Source: Methylobrevis albus
Lineage (GTDB): Bacteria > Pseudomonadota > Alphaproteobacteria > Rhizobiales > Pleomorphomonadaceae
NCBI RefSeq assembly: GCF_015904235.1
Contig: NZ_JADZLT010000051.1
Location: forward strand, 62,001 to 126,000
DNA: 64,000 nt
Direction: 5' to 3'
Shown here: in pieces, positions 8,958 through 17,136 of the stretch
Layout of the letters: each line of letters starts with the position of its first letter
How positions within the stretch are numbered: the stretch's first letter is position 1
Translations under genes and position numbers: made by a program
The notes under the pieces: generated by a model
What the model was told of the DNA's origin: nothing
What the model saw: only the letters and a program-made list of their open reading frames with translations
The model's database searches: none

Positions 8958-9174
8958 ACCCCGGAGCCACAATCCGCGCGACGGCGCCGCCTGACTCAAG
9001 GTTGCGTCGTCGCCTGCCGGAAGCCGGCGCCCGATATCCCGCGAGCCTCGCAGCTCACGGGATGCCGGGCGTTGGCTGGTGAGATACCCGCACGATCAAC
9101 GATGCGGAGCCACCACGGACCGCAGCCAGTCCGGCACCACCGGGCCGCCCCGGCCCAGCAAAGAGAAGAGAAGA

Positions 9175-9588
9175 ATGGCCAGCAAGAAATCTCCCAACCC
9201 GATCGACATTCATGTCGGCAGCCGTGTCCGGCTCCGGCGGATGATGCTCGGTATGAGTCAGGAAAAACTCGGCGACGCACTCGGCATCACGTTTCAGCAG
9301 ATCCAGAAATACGAGAAGGGAACCAATCGCGTCGGGGCCAGCCGGCTGCAGAACATCTCCACGGTGTTGAAGGTGCCGGTTTCCTTCTTCTTCGAGGACG
9401 CGCCGGGCGGCCAGGGCGAAGACGGCGGTTTCGCCGAGGCGCCCCGCTCCTACGTCGTCGATTTCCTGTCGAGCTCCGAGGGCCTTGCGCTGAACAAGGC
9501 GTTCGTGCGCATCGAGGACCCCAAGATCCGCCGCAAGGTGGTCGACCTCGTCCAGGCCCTCGCGGCCGGCGCCGACGAGGAGGAGTGA
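9175..9588 (+). CDS. HTH (Xre/CI-type) transcriptional regulator, PraR/PhrR-like
   Basis: DNA-binding protein of 137 residues. The ATG at 9175 follows an AAGAGAAGAGAAGA purine tract. A helix-turn-helix of the Xre type spans about 14-68, with the recognition part Gly-Ile-Thr-Phe-Gln-Gln-Ile-Gln-Lys-Tyr-Glu. The acidic C-terminal half (about 80-137) may be an oligomerisation region. Its place between lnt and metK matches the location I recall for the rhizobial PhrR/PraR regulators, which influence stress response, quorum sensing and biofilm genes; that identification rests on family resemblance and context. Confidence 0.9.
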   Translation: MASKKSPNPIDIHVGSRVRLRRMMLGMSQEKLGDALGITFQQIQKYEKGTNRVGASRLQNISTVLKVPVSFFFEDAPGGQGEDGGFAEAPRSYVVDFLSSSEGLALNKAFVRIEDPKIRRKVVDLVQALAAGADEEE

Positions 9589-9644
9589 CCCGGCCGCGCA
9601 CCGTTGCCGGCTGCGCTTGATTCTTCTCTCAGGGCTTGCCAGAA

Positions 9645-9676
9645 GATTGCGCCGCTCCTCACCGGGCGGCGCAATC
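9645..9676 (+). terminator. Strong hairpin between HTH gene and metK (terminator or metK leader element)
   Basis: Two perfectly complementary 11-base arms (9645-9655 and 9666-9676, GATTGCGCCGC and its complement) flank a ten-base loop. The T-tract after the stem is poor (GTGTTTG), so it is not a textbook terminator. The stem ends 35 bases before the metK start codon. It could end the regulator transcript or act as a leader element of metK. Confidence 0.55.
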
Positions 9677-9711
9677 GTGTTTGCACCGGCGTTTCATAGA
9701 GGGGTCTCCCG

Positions 9712-10884
9712 ATGTCCCGGCAAAACTACCTGTTCACGAGCGAATCGGTCTCGGAAGGCCATCCGGACAAGGTCTGCGACCGGATTTCCGACACCGTCGT
9801 CGACGCCTACCTCGGCGCCCAGCCCGAGGCCCGCGTCGCCTGCGAGACGCTCGCCACCACCAACCGCGTCGTCATCGCCGGCGAGGTGCGCGGCCCCGCC
9901 TCGATCACGCCCGAGGTGATCGAGGCGCTGACGCGCGAGGCGATCCGCGACATCGGCTACGAGCAGGACGGGTTCCACTGGGAGACGGCGAAGATCGAGG
10001 TGCTGCTGCACGCCCAGTCCGCCGACATTGCCGTCGGCGTCGACGCCGCCGACAACAAGGACGAGGGCGCCGGCGACCAAGGCATCATGTTCGGCTACGC
10101 CTGCAGCGAGACGCCGGAACTGATGCCGGCGCCGATCTACTACGCCCACCGCATCCTGAAGCGCCTGACCGAGGCCCGCAAATCCGGCGAGGCGGCGATG
10201 CTCGGCCCCGACGCCAAGAGCCAGGTGACGCTGCGCTACGAGGGCGGCGTCCCGGTCGCGGCGACGCAGATCGTGCTCTCCACCCAGCACCTCGACGAGA
10301 GCCTCACCTCCGAGGACATCCGCGCGATCGTCGCGCCCCATATCGAGGCGACCCTGCCGGCCGGCTGGATCACCCCCGGCACGATCTGGCACGTCAACCC
10401 GACCGGCAAGTTCGTCATCGGCGGGCCGGACGGCGACTGCGGCCTCACCGGCCGCAAGATCATCGTCGACACCTACGGCGGCGCGGCGCCGCACGGCGGC
10501 GGCGCCTTCTCGGGAAAAGATCCGACCAAGGTCGATCGCTCGGCCGCCTATGCCGCGCGCTACCTCGCCAAGAACGTCGTCGCCGCGGGCTTCTCCAACC
10601 GCTGCACCATCCAGCTCGCCTATGCGATCGGCGTCGCCGAGCCGCTGTCGGTCTACGTCGACCTGCACGACGGCGGCACCGTCGACCCGGCGAAGGTCGA
10701 GGCCACCCTGCGCGACGTGATGCGCCTGACGCCGCGCGGCATCCGCGAGCACCTCGGCCTCAACCGGCCGATCTACGCCCGCACCTCGGCCTACGGCCAC
10801 TTCGGCCGCGCGCCGGAAGCCGACGGCGGCTTCTCGTGGGAGCGCACCGACCTCGTCGACGCCCTGCGTCGCGCGGTCGGCTGA
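9712..10884 (+). CDS. metK: S-adenosylmethionine synthetase
   Basis: Cytoplasmic enzyme of 390 residues that makes S-adenosylmethionine from ATP and methionine. Clear family motifs are Gly-His-Pro-Asp-Lys-Val-Cys near residue 17, Gly-Ala-Gly-Asp-Gln-Gly-Ile near 120, and Gly-Gly-Gly-Ala-Phe-Ser-Gly-Lys-Asp near 262. A GAGGGG ribosome site precedes the ATG. The trmB gene follows after seven bases, pairing the synthesis of the methyl donor with a tRNA methyltransferase. Confidence 0.97.
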   Translation: MSRQNYLFTSESVSEGHPDKVCDRISDTVVDAYLGAQPEARVACETLATTNRVVIAGEVRGPASITPEVIEALTREAIRDIGYEQDGFHWETAKIEVLLHAQSADIAVGVDAADNKDEGAGDQGIMFGYACSETPELMPAPIYYAHRILKRLTEARKSGEAAMLGPDAKSQVTLRYEGGVPVAATQIVLSTQHLDESLTSEDIRAIVAPHIEATLPAGWITPGTIWHVNPTGKFVIGGPDGDCGLTGRKIIVDTYGGAAPHGGGAFSGKDPTKVDRSAAYAARYLAKNVVAAGFSNRCTIQLAYAIGVAEPLSVYVDLHDGGTVDPAKVEATLRDVMRLTPRGIREHLGLNRPIYARTSAYGHFGRAPEADGGFSWERTDLVDALRRAVG

Positions 10885-10891
10885 CCGGCGG

Positions 10892-11623
10892 ATGTCCGGC
10901 GACGATCGTCCCGATGAGGCGGGCGCAGACGCCGGTGGGCCGCCGGCCCCCGGCTCCGCCTTCTACGGCCGGCGCAAGGGCCGGCCGCTGCGCAGCGAGC
11001 AGGCGGCGCGCTTCGACGACCTGATGCCGCGGCTGCGGCTGCCGCTCGAGGCGGCGACGCTCGACGATCTGAAGGCGCTGTTTCCGGGGGCGGTCGCCGC
11101 GGTGCGGCTCGAGATCGGCTTCGGCGGCGGCGAGCACCTGATCCACCGCGCGCTTGAGCGGCCCGACCTCGGCTTCATCGGGGTCGAGCCGTTCGTCAAC
11201 GGCATGGCGAAAGTGCTGATGGAGATCGGCCGACGGGGGATCGAGAACATCCGCCTCGCCGGCGTCGACGCGACCGAGGTGCTGGACTGGTTGCCTGCCG
11301 GATCGCTCGAGCGGATCAGCCTGCTCTATCCCGATCCTTGGCCGAAGAAGCGGCATTTCAAGCGCCGCTTCGTCTCGCCGGGCAATCTCGACCGCTTCGC
11401 CCGCGTGCTGGTGCCGGGCGGGCTGTTTCACTTCGCCTCCGACATCGACACTTACGTCGACTGGACGCTGCGGCTCACCCGCGCCCATGCGGATTTCGCC
11501 TGGACGGCGCGAACGGCGGCCGACTGGCGGCAGCCCTTCGCCGGCTGGCCGGGCACGCGCTACGAGGCGAAGGCGCTGCGCGAGGGGCGCACCCCCGCCT
11601 ATCTCGAGTTCCGGCGCCGCTGA
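10892..11623 (+). CDS. trmB: tRNA (guanine-N7-)-methyltransferase
   Basis: Protein of 243 residues that methylates G46 of tRNA using S-adenosylmethionine. After a variable acidic N-terminus of about 25 residues come Phe-Tyr-Gly-Arg-Arg-Lys-Gly-Arg, the SAM-binding Glu-Ile-Gly-Phe-Gly-Gly-Gly-Glu motif near 72, Gly-Val-Glu-Pro-Phe, and the family hallmark [10 protein letters not shown] near 146. It starts seven bases after metK and is probably cotranscribed. Length and motif order are typical. Confidence 0.96.
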   Translation: MSGDDRPDEAGADAGGPPAPGSAFYGRRKGRPLRSEQAARFDDLMPRLRLPLEAATLDDLKALFPGAVAAVRLEIGFGGGEHLIHRALERPDLGFIGVEPFVNGMAKVLMEIGRRGIENIRLAGVDATEVLDWLPAGSLERISLLYPDPWPKKRHFKRRFVSPGNLDRFARVLVPGGLFHFASDIDTYVDWTLRLTRAHADFAWTARTAADWRQPFAGWPGTRYEAKALREGRTPAYLEFRRR

Positions 11624-11659
11624 CGGCGCCGATGTTTCCGCGGGCCGGCCGATCGTGGC

Positions 11660-12052
11660 TCAGACCGGCTCGACCCGGGTGATGCGGAAGGTGTGCATCC
11701 GTCCGGCGTCGTCGGCGATCGAGACGTATTCCCCGATCAGGAAGCGCTCGGCGGCGAAGCGGAAGCCGGCCTCGTCGTCGTTGTCGCCGTCGCGATAGTC
11801 GAACACCCAGCGGTCGCCCGCGACATGGGCGAGCCGGCCGATGGCGTCCTCGCCGTCCGGCCGGAACCGGCGGACGCGGCAGCGCTCGGCGAAGCTGAGG
11901 GCGGCCTCGGCGTCGAGCTGGTCGTCGGGGCCGAGCGGCAGCACGAGATCATAGCCGAAACGCTCGTCACCCGCCGGGGCGCCGGGCTCGCGGGCGAGCT
12001 CGAGATGGATGTGATGGAGCCGGCTCGGGGCGGGCTGTGGCAATGCAGTCAT
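11660..12052 (-). CDS. Small conserved-looking protein downstream of an Fnr-type regulator
   Basis: Protein of 130 residues, not recognised. It begins at the ATG at 12052 and lies 47 bases downstream of the Fnr-type regulator on the same strand, so the two are likely cotranscribed. It is acidic, has no signal peptide or membrane segment, and shows alternating hydrophobic strands, ending in a Met-His-Thr-Phe-Arg-Ile-Thr-Arg-Val motif. That pattern suggests a small beta-rich fold. A role linked to micro-oxic regulation is suggested only by context. Confidence 0.8.
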   Translation of the reverse strand: MTALPQPAPSRLHHIHLELAREPGAPAGDERFGYDLVLPLGPDDQLDAEAALSFAERCRVRRFRPDGEDAIGRLAHVAGDRWVFDYRDGDNDDEAGFRFAAERFLIGEYVSIADDAGRMHTFRITRVEPV

Positions 12053-12099
12053 GGCGGGACCTCCCTGGATGCGCGAGAGACGAACGCGGCGTGACGGCC

Positions 12100-12807
12100 T
12101 CAGTGGCCGCTGCGCCAGCTGAGCGCGGCGCGGTTGACGAAGCGCACGCGGCGCGCCTGCGGCAGGGCGATCAGGCCCTCGTGCTCGAAATGGCTGAAGC
12201 TGCGCGACACCGTCTCGATGGTGAGGCCGAGGTAGTCGGCGACGTCGAGGCGCGACATCGGCAGCTCGAAGCTGCCGCGGCCGCCGAAGCGGGTGTCCAT
12301 CTCGATCAGGAAGGCGGCGAGCCGCTCCTGCGCGGTCTTGCGGCCGAGCAGCACGACGCGCTCGCGCGCCCGCTCGAAGCCGGCGGCGGCGTGGTGCCAG
12401 AGGTCGCGGCCGAGTTCGGGGTCGGTGGCGGCGCGGGCGAACAGCGCACTGCGCCGGACGAGCTGCACGACACAGTCGTCGACCGCTTCGGCCGCAAAGG
12501 CGTGCGTCGCGCCCATGTCGAGGCCGAAGACGTCGCCGGCGAGGTGGAACTCGCCGATCTGGCGGCGGCCGTCGGCGAACAGGCGCGTGGCGCGCACGCA
12601 GCCCGACACCAGCCGGTAGACGTAGTCGGCCGCGTCGTCCTCGGCGAAGATCTCCGCATTGCGCTCGAAATTCATGCGGGCGCCGCCGAGGCTGAGGAAG
12701 TCGCCGAGGCTGGTGCCGTCGTCGTGCGAGGGGGCGAGCGCCGGCCAGCCGGCCGCGGTGACGGCGGCGGGGCGCAGGCGGGCTTCGAGAACGGTGGCGT
12801 CGAGCAT
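12100..12807 (-). CDS. Crp/Fnr-family transcriptional regulator, FixK-like
   Basis: Cytoplasmic regulator of 235 residues, start at the ATG at 12807. A cyclic-nucleotide-binding-like beta-roll (about 40-155) is followed by a winged helix-turn-helix with Ser-Arg-Leu-Asp-Val-Ala-Asp-Tyr-Leu-Gly-Leu and Glu-Thr-Val-Ser-Arg-Ser-Phe, the recognition helix typical of Fnr/FixK proteins that bind TTGAT-N4-ATCAA sites. Only two cysteines (70 and 112) are present and there is no N-terminal cysteine cluster, so it should not carry the oxygen-sensing Fe-S cluster of Fnr itself. It lies just beyond the cco cluster. Confidence 0.92.
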   Translation of the reverse strand: MLDATVLEARLRPAAVTAAGWPALAPSHDDGTSLGDFLSLGGARMNFERNAEIFAEDDAADYVYRLVSGCVRATRLFADGRRQIGEFHLAGDVFGLDMGATHAFAAEAVDDCVVQLVRRSALFARAATDPELGRDLWHHAAAGFERARERVVLLGRKTAQERLAAFLIEMDTRFGGRGSFELPMSRLDVADYLGLTIETVSRSFSHFEHEGLIALPQARRVRFVNRAALSWRSGH

Positions 12808-12988
12808 CGCGGCAGCCTCTCTGTTCGGGACCTGATCGTCGGCGCGGCTGGGATGCCAAGCGGCCGTTGCGATCTGGGTAAACCCGGACGGGAAGACCAT
12901 CCATTCAGGTCTTGTCCCTAACGGAGAGCCCCTTACGGGGTATCCCGGAGGTGACGCGGCGCTCTGGTGGCTGCGGCGAAGGGCGGTT

Positions 12989-14119
12989 TCAGGCCGCGAA
13001 GGCGGCGATGGCGACCCCGGCGAGGGCGCCGCCGGCGACCGCCGCGTCGTGCAGCGCGAGGCGGCCGCGGGAGAGCCCCGCGACGACGGCGGTCGCCCCG
13101 ACGGTGGCGAACGACCAGCCGGCGCCGACGAGGCCGAGCGCGAGACCGAAGCCCGCGCCTGTGGTGGCATGGATCCCGATCCCGGCGCCGGCGAGGGCGG
13201 CGAGCAGCCCGGCCGCGGCGATGGTCAGCGGCCCGACGCGGTCGGCGAGCGGCCCGGCGACCAGCGCCGGCGCATACATCGCGACGACGTGCCAGGCCAT
13301 CGCGCCGACGATGCCGCCGGTGGCGATGCCGCAGCCGGCCATGCCGAGCGGCGCCGCCGCCATGCTGCCGGCCATGATCAGCCAGGCGCCGCTCGCGAGC
13401 GCCGTCGCTGCGGCGATGCGGCGCCCGGTCCCGGTGGTCCCGGTCGCGGAAGCCGCGTCCGGCGCCCCCTCGTCGACGCGCCAGACCGTCGGCGGCATCA
13501 GCGCGACCACCGCGATCGTCGCGACATGCGCCGCGGCGGCGAGCAGGGCGGAGCCGGCGTAGAGATAGGGAAAGCTGAGCGCCTCGGCGGCGCCGGCGAG
13601 CGTCGGCCCGGCAATCCCGGCGATCGCCCCGCCGCCGACCACCAGCCCGACGGCCCGGACGCCGCCGATGCGGCCGGCGACCGCGGCCGCGAGGTGGCGG
13701 TAGAAGAGGCCAAATCCTTGCGCGAGGCCGAGCCAGAACGCGCCGACGAGCACCATGGAATAGATCGTCTCGGTGATGCCGAGCGCGACGAGGCCGCCCC
13801 CGGCCGCGCCGAAGGCGGCGCCGAGGGCGAGGCCCTCGCGCCGGCCGAGGTGATCGACCAGCAGCGCCGCGGGCAGGCTGGCGACGGCGATGCCGACCAG
13901 CATCAGCGCGCTCGGCAGCAACAGCCAGGGGCCGTCCACCATCCGCAGCGCGGCGAGCGGCAGCAGGCCGGCGGCGAGCGCCTGCGACAGCGCCGAGAGG
14001 CCGAAGCCGAGCCCCAGCACCGCGACGAGGCGCGTCTCGGCCCGCCGCGTGCTCCCGCCATCCGCGGGGCAGGCGCAGAGCAGCCGGCCGCCGCGCAGCG
14101 CGCTGGCGGACAGGCTCAT
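12989..14119 (-). CDS. MFS transporter
   Basis: Inner-membrane transporter of 376 residues with about eleven or twelve membrane segments. The loop after segment two reads Asp-His-Leu-Gly-Arg-Arg-Glu-Gly, a recognisable form of the MFS signature. The ATG at 14119 overlaps the ccoS stop (14116-14118) in an ATGA arrangement, so it is translated as part of the ccoGHIS operon. The substrate is unknown. Some unrelated MFS proteins (CcoA type) supply copper for cbb3 oxidase; this one could do so, but its membrane Met/Cys motifs were not compared. Confidence 0.9.
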   Translation of the reverse strand: MSLSASALRGGRLLCACPADGGSTRRAETRLVAVLGLGFGLSALSQALAAGLLPLAALRMVDGPWLLLPSALMLVGIAVASLPAALLVDHLGRREGLALGAAFGAAGGGLVALGITETIYSMVLVGAFWLGLAQGFGLFYRHLAAAVAGRIGGVRAVGLVVGGGAIAGIAGPTLAGAAEALSFPYLYAGSALLAAAAHVATIAVVALMPPTVWRVDEGAPDAASATGTTGTGRRIAAATALASGAWLIMAGSMAAAPLGMAGCGIATGGIVGAMAWHVVAMYAPALVAGPLADRVGPLTIAAAGLLAALAGAGIGIHATTGAGFGLALGLVGAGWSFATVGATAVVAGLSRGRLALHDAAVAGGALAGVAIAAFAA

Positions 14120-14268
14120 CGCGCCCTCAGGTCGTCGTCGGAGAGCATGCGCACCGCCGCGCCCTCCATGTCGTCGTACTGGCCGCCGCGCAGCGACCAG
14201 ACGAAGGCGGCGAGCCCGGCGAGACCGAGGCCGAGGGCGAGCGGCACGAGGAACACGAGCACGTTCAT
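14116..14268 (-). CDS. ccoS: cbb3-type cytochrome oxidase assembly protein CcoS
   Basis: Tiny membrane protein of 50 residues needed for cofactor insertion into cbb3 oxidase. One membrane segment (about 3-26) is followed by the family motif Ser-Leu-Arg-Gly-Gly-Gln-Tyr-Asp-Asp-Met-Glu-Gly. Its ATG overlaps the ccoI stop region by four bases and its stop overlaps the MFS start. Length, motif and position fit CcoS. Confidence 0.95.
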   Translation of the reverse strand: MNVLVFLVPLALGLGLAGLAAFVWSLRGGQYDDMEGAAVRMLSDDDLRAR

Positions 14269-16571
14269 GAGCGGATCTCCGCGGCAGCGCGGGGTGCGGA
14301 CGAGGCGGCCGCCGCGGCCGGGCGCCGCGACAGGCGCAAGGCGTTGAGGGTGACGACCAGCGACGAGCCGGACATGGCGAGGGCGGCGACCAGCGGGGTG
14401 GCGTGGCCGGCGATCGCCACCGGCACGGCGACGAGGTTGTAGGCGAGCGCGAAGCCGAGGTTTTCGCGCATCAGCCGGCGCGCCCGGCGGCCGACCGCGA
14501 TCGTCTCGGCGACGGGGCCGAGGCGGTCGCCGAGGAACACCGCGTCGGCGGCGGCCTGGGCGAGGTCGACGGCGGTGACCGGCGACAGCGAGGCGGCCGC
14601 GGCGGCGAGCGCCGGGGCGTCGTTCAGCCCGTCGCCGACCATGACGACGCTGCGCCCCTCGCGCTTCAGCCCCTCGATCGCGGCGATCTTGCCGGCGGGG
14701 GTGAGGTCGCCGCGCCACGCTTCGACGCCGAGGCGGCGGGCGATCGGGGCGACCGCGCTGCTACGGTCGCCGGAGAGGATCTGCACCGAAAGCCCCATGC
14801 GGCGCAGCCGCGTCACGGTCTCCTCGGCGTCGGGCCGCAGCATCTGGTGGATGCGGAGCACGGCGCGGCGCTCGCCCTTCTGCACCGCGATCAGCGAGGC
14901 GGTGGGGTCGCCCTGGCCGTCGCTGGCGCGCGGCGCGGGCGCCAATGCCTCGGCGCCGCAGAAGGCGAGGCTGCCGAGGCGCAGCATCTCGCCGTCCACC
15001 AGGGCGCTGACGCCGGCGCCGGGCTGCTCGGCGACGCCCTCATAGGGGATCGCCTCGGGGCCGATCGCCTGCAGGCCGCGGGCGAGCGGATGGCGGCTCG
15101 ACAGCGCCAGCCGGCGCGCGACGGCGAGCAGGTCGGCGGGGACTTCGTGGGAATTCACCGGCTGCGGGTCGGGCAGCGTCAGAGTGCCGGTCTTGTCGAA
15201 CACGACGGTATCGACGGTGGCGAGGCGCTCCAGCGCGTCGCCGGCATTGAGCAGCACCCCGGCGCGGAACAGGCGCCCGGCCGCCGCGACCTGCACCGCC
15301 GGCACAGCGAGCGCCAGCGCGCAGGGGCAGGTGATGATCAGCACGGTGATCGCGATCACCACGGCGTCGTGCAGGCCGATCCCGGCGAGCAGCCAGCCGG
15401 CGAGGGTGGCGAGCGCGGTGAGATGCACCACCGGCGCATAGGCGCGGGCGACCCGGTCGGCGAGGCGGACGTAACCCGCGCGCACCGCGCCGGCCCGCTC
15501 CAGCAGCCGCTCGATCTCGTCGAGCAGCGTCGCGCCGTCGGCGGCGGTGACGCGCACCGTCAGGCTGCCCATGTGGTTGAGGCAACCGGCATGCACCCGG
15601 TCGCCGGGGCCGACGCTGCGCCGGTCGGTCTCACCGGTGATCAGGCTCTCGTCGATCTCCGAGCGACCGTCTTCAATGAGGCCGTCGACGGCGATGCGGT
15701 CGCCGGCGCCGACCAGAATGCGGTCGCCGGTGACGAGCGCCCGCGTCGGCACCACGGTGACCGAGCCGCCGTCGAGGCGCTGGGCGGTCGGCGCGCGCAG
15801 CGCGGCGAGGTTGCCGGCGACCGCACGGGTGCGCCGCCGCATCGCGTGCTCCATGGTGCGGCCGAGCAGCAGGAAGAACAGCAGCATCACGGCGCTGTCG
15901 AAATAGGCGTGTTCGGCGTGGTTGATCGTCTCGACCACCGAGAGGCCGAGCGCCAGCAGCACGCCGAGCGAGATCGGCACGTCCATGTTGAGCCGGCCGC
16001 GCCGGATCGCCGCAAGCGCGCTGCGGAAGAACGGCTGGCCGGCGAAGGCCGCCGCCGGCAGCGCGATCAGCGCCGAGATCCAGTGGAAGAAGTCGCGCGT
16101 CTCGGGCGTGATATCGGTGGCGTTGCCCGACCACACCGAGACCGAGAGCAGCATGACGTTCATCGCCGCAAAGCCGGCGACGGCGAGCGCCGTCAGCAGC
16201 GTGCGGCTCTGGCGCGCCTCTTCGACCTCGGCCCGTCCGGCCTCGAACGGGTGGGCGCGGTAGCCGATGCGCTGCAGCCGGGCGAGGATGTCGGCCGGAT
16301 CGAGCCGCCCCGGCTGCCATTCGACGGCGAGCCGGTGCGTGGTGAGGTTCAGCCGGGCGCCGACGATGCCGTCGAGATCGGCAAGGCCGCCCTCAATGTC
16401 GTCGATGCAGGCGGCGCAGGTGATGTTCTCGACGGCGAGGTCCATGTGCCGCGTGCCGCCGGGGCCCTCGGCGACGAAGCTCGACAGGTCCGTGCTGTGG
16501 GTGGGCGCGTCGGCCCCTGGATCTGCTCGCATCATGCCGGCCACCACCCCGGGCGCCACGGCGATCGTCAT
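14265..16571 (-). CDS. ccoI: Copper-translocating P-type ATPase of cbb3 assembly
   Basis: Membrane ATPase of 768 residues (CcoI/FixI) that exports copper for the cbb3 oxidase. Visible in order: an N-terminal heavy-metal domain with Ile-Thr-Cys-Ala-Ala-Cys near 50-55, membrane segments, the Thr-Gly-Glu actuator motif, the ion-binding Thr-Cys-Pro-Cys-Ala-Leu, the phosphorylation site Asp-Lys-Thr-Gly-Thr-Leu-Thr, and Gly-Asp-Gly-Leu-Asn-Asp-Ala. All catalytic residues are intact. The gene overlaps ccoH by four bases upstream and ccoS by four bases downstream. Confidence 0.96.
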   Translation of the reverse strand: MTIAVAPGVVAGMMRADPGADAPTHSTDLSSFVAEGPGGTRHMDLAVENITCAACIDDIEGGLADLDGIVGARLNLTTHRLAVEWQPGRLDPADILARLQRIGYRAHPFEAGRAEVEEARQSRTLLTALAVAGFAAMNVMLLSVSVWSGNATDITPETRDFFHWISALIALPAAAFAGQPFFRSALAAIRRGRLNMDVPISLGVLLALGLSVVETINHAEHAYFDSAVMLLFFLLLGRTMEHAMRRRTRAVAGNLAALRAPTAQRLDGGSVTVVPTRALVTGDRILVGAGDRIAVDGLIEDGRSEIDESLITGETDRRSVGPGDRVHAGCLNHMGSLTVRVTAADGATLLDEIERLLERAGAVRAGYVRLADRVARAYAPVVHLTALATLAGWLLAGIGLHDAVVIAITVLIITCPCALALAVPAVQVAAAGRLFRAGVLLNAGDALERLATVDTVVFDKTGTLTLPDPQPVNSHEVPADLLAVARRLALSSRHPLARGLQAIGPEAIPYEGVAEQPGAGVSALVDGEMLRLGSLAFCGAEALAPAPRASDGQGDPTASLIAVQKGERRAVLRIHQMLRPDAEETVTRLRRMGLSVQILSGDRSSAVAPIARRLGVEAWRGDLTPAGKIAAIEGLKREGRSVVMVGDGLNDAPALAAAAASLSPVTAVDLAQAAADAVFLGDRLGPVAETIAVGRRARRLMRENLGFALAYNLVAVPVAIAGHATPLVAALAMSGSSLVVTLNALRLSRRPAAAAASSAPRAAAEIRS

Positions 16572-17104
16572 GGCAGCATCACCCGGTTTTCGGAGCGGAA
16601 CACCGCCTCGCCGCCGCGCGACAGGCTGAGGCGCGCGATGCGCTGCCCGGCGCCGGCGGGGAGCTCCGCGACATAGCGGCCGGCGCCGTTTTCTTCGAGC
16701 GCGACGGTGACGTCCAGCCGGCGGTCGGCCGGGTGCTCGAACGTCACCGCCGCCTCGAGCCCCGCGAGCGGACTGCCCTCCGCGTCGCGGGAATCGACGA
16801 CGACCGTGCGCGGTCCACCGGCCCGGCCGATTTCGAGCGAGACCTGCCAGTGCCGCTGCGCCTGCGCCGCCGCGGCGTCGACGTCGCTGGAAAAGGCGAG
16901 GCCGGCCTTGTAGGCGCTTTCGACCTCGACGCCGCCGAAGCTCGACAGCGCGTACTTCACGAGGAAGAAGTTCGCCGCGAAGATCACTCCGAAGAAGCCG
17001 AGCACGCAGGCGAGCACCATGCGGCCGGTGAGACGGCGGCCGGCGTGGCCGGGCCGCTCGCCCCCGGGAAGGGGCACGCGGGGGGCTTGCAGTTGGGTCG
17101 GCAT
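16568..17104 (-). CDS. ccoH: cbb3 oxidase assembly protein CcoH/FixH
   Basis: Membrane-anchored protein of 178 residues. The start is the ATG at 17104, 32 bases after the ccoG stop. One membrane segment (about 28-50, ending in Phe-Leu-Val-Lys-Tyr-Ala) is followed by a periplasmic domain with Val-Glu-Ser-Ala-Tyr-Lys-Ala-Gly-Leu near 59-67, a motif typical of FixH. The family interacts with CcoI and helps mature the oxidase. The 3' end overlaps ccoI by four bases. Confidence 0.93.
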   Translation of the reverse strand: MPTQLQAPRVPLPGGERPGHAGRRLTGRMVLACVLGFFGVIFAANFFLVKYALSSFGGVEVESAYKAGLAFSSDVDAAAAQAQRHWQVSLEIGRAGGPRTVVVDSRDAEGSPLAGLEAAVTFEHPADRRLDVTVALEENGAGRYVAELPAGAGQRIARLSLSRGGEAVFRSENRVMLP

Positions 17105-17136
17105 GGCTCGGCTCCGCCTGTTCGGGCTGTCGAGGG

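Noticed and set aside
7011..8999. 662-codon minus-strand frame opposite lnt
   Set aside because: Low-complexity Arg/Glu/Gly composition, and lnt on the other strand has a full catalytic triad.
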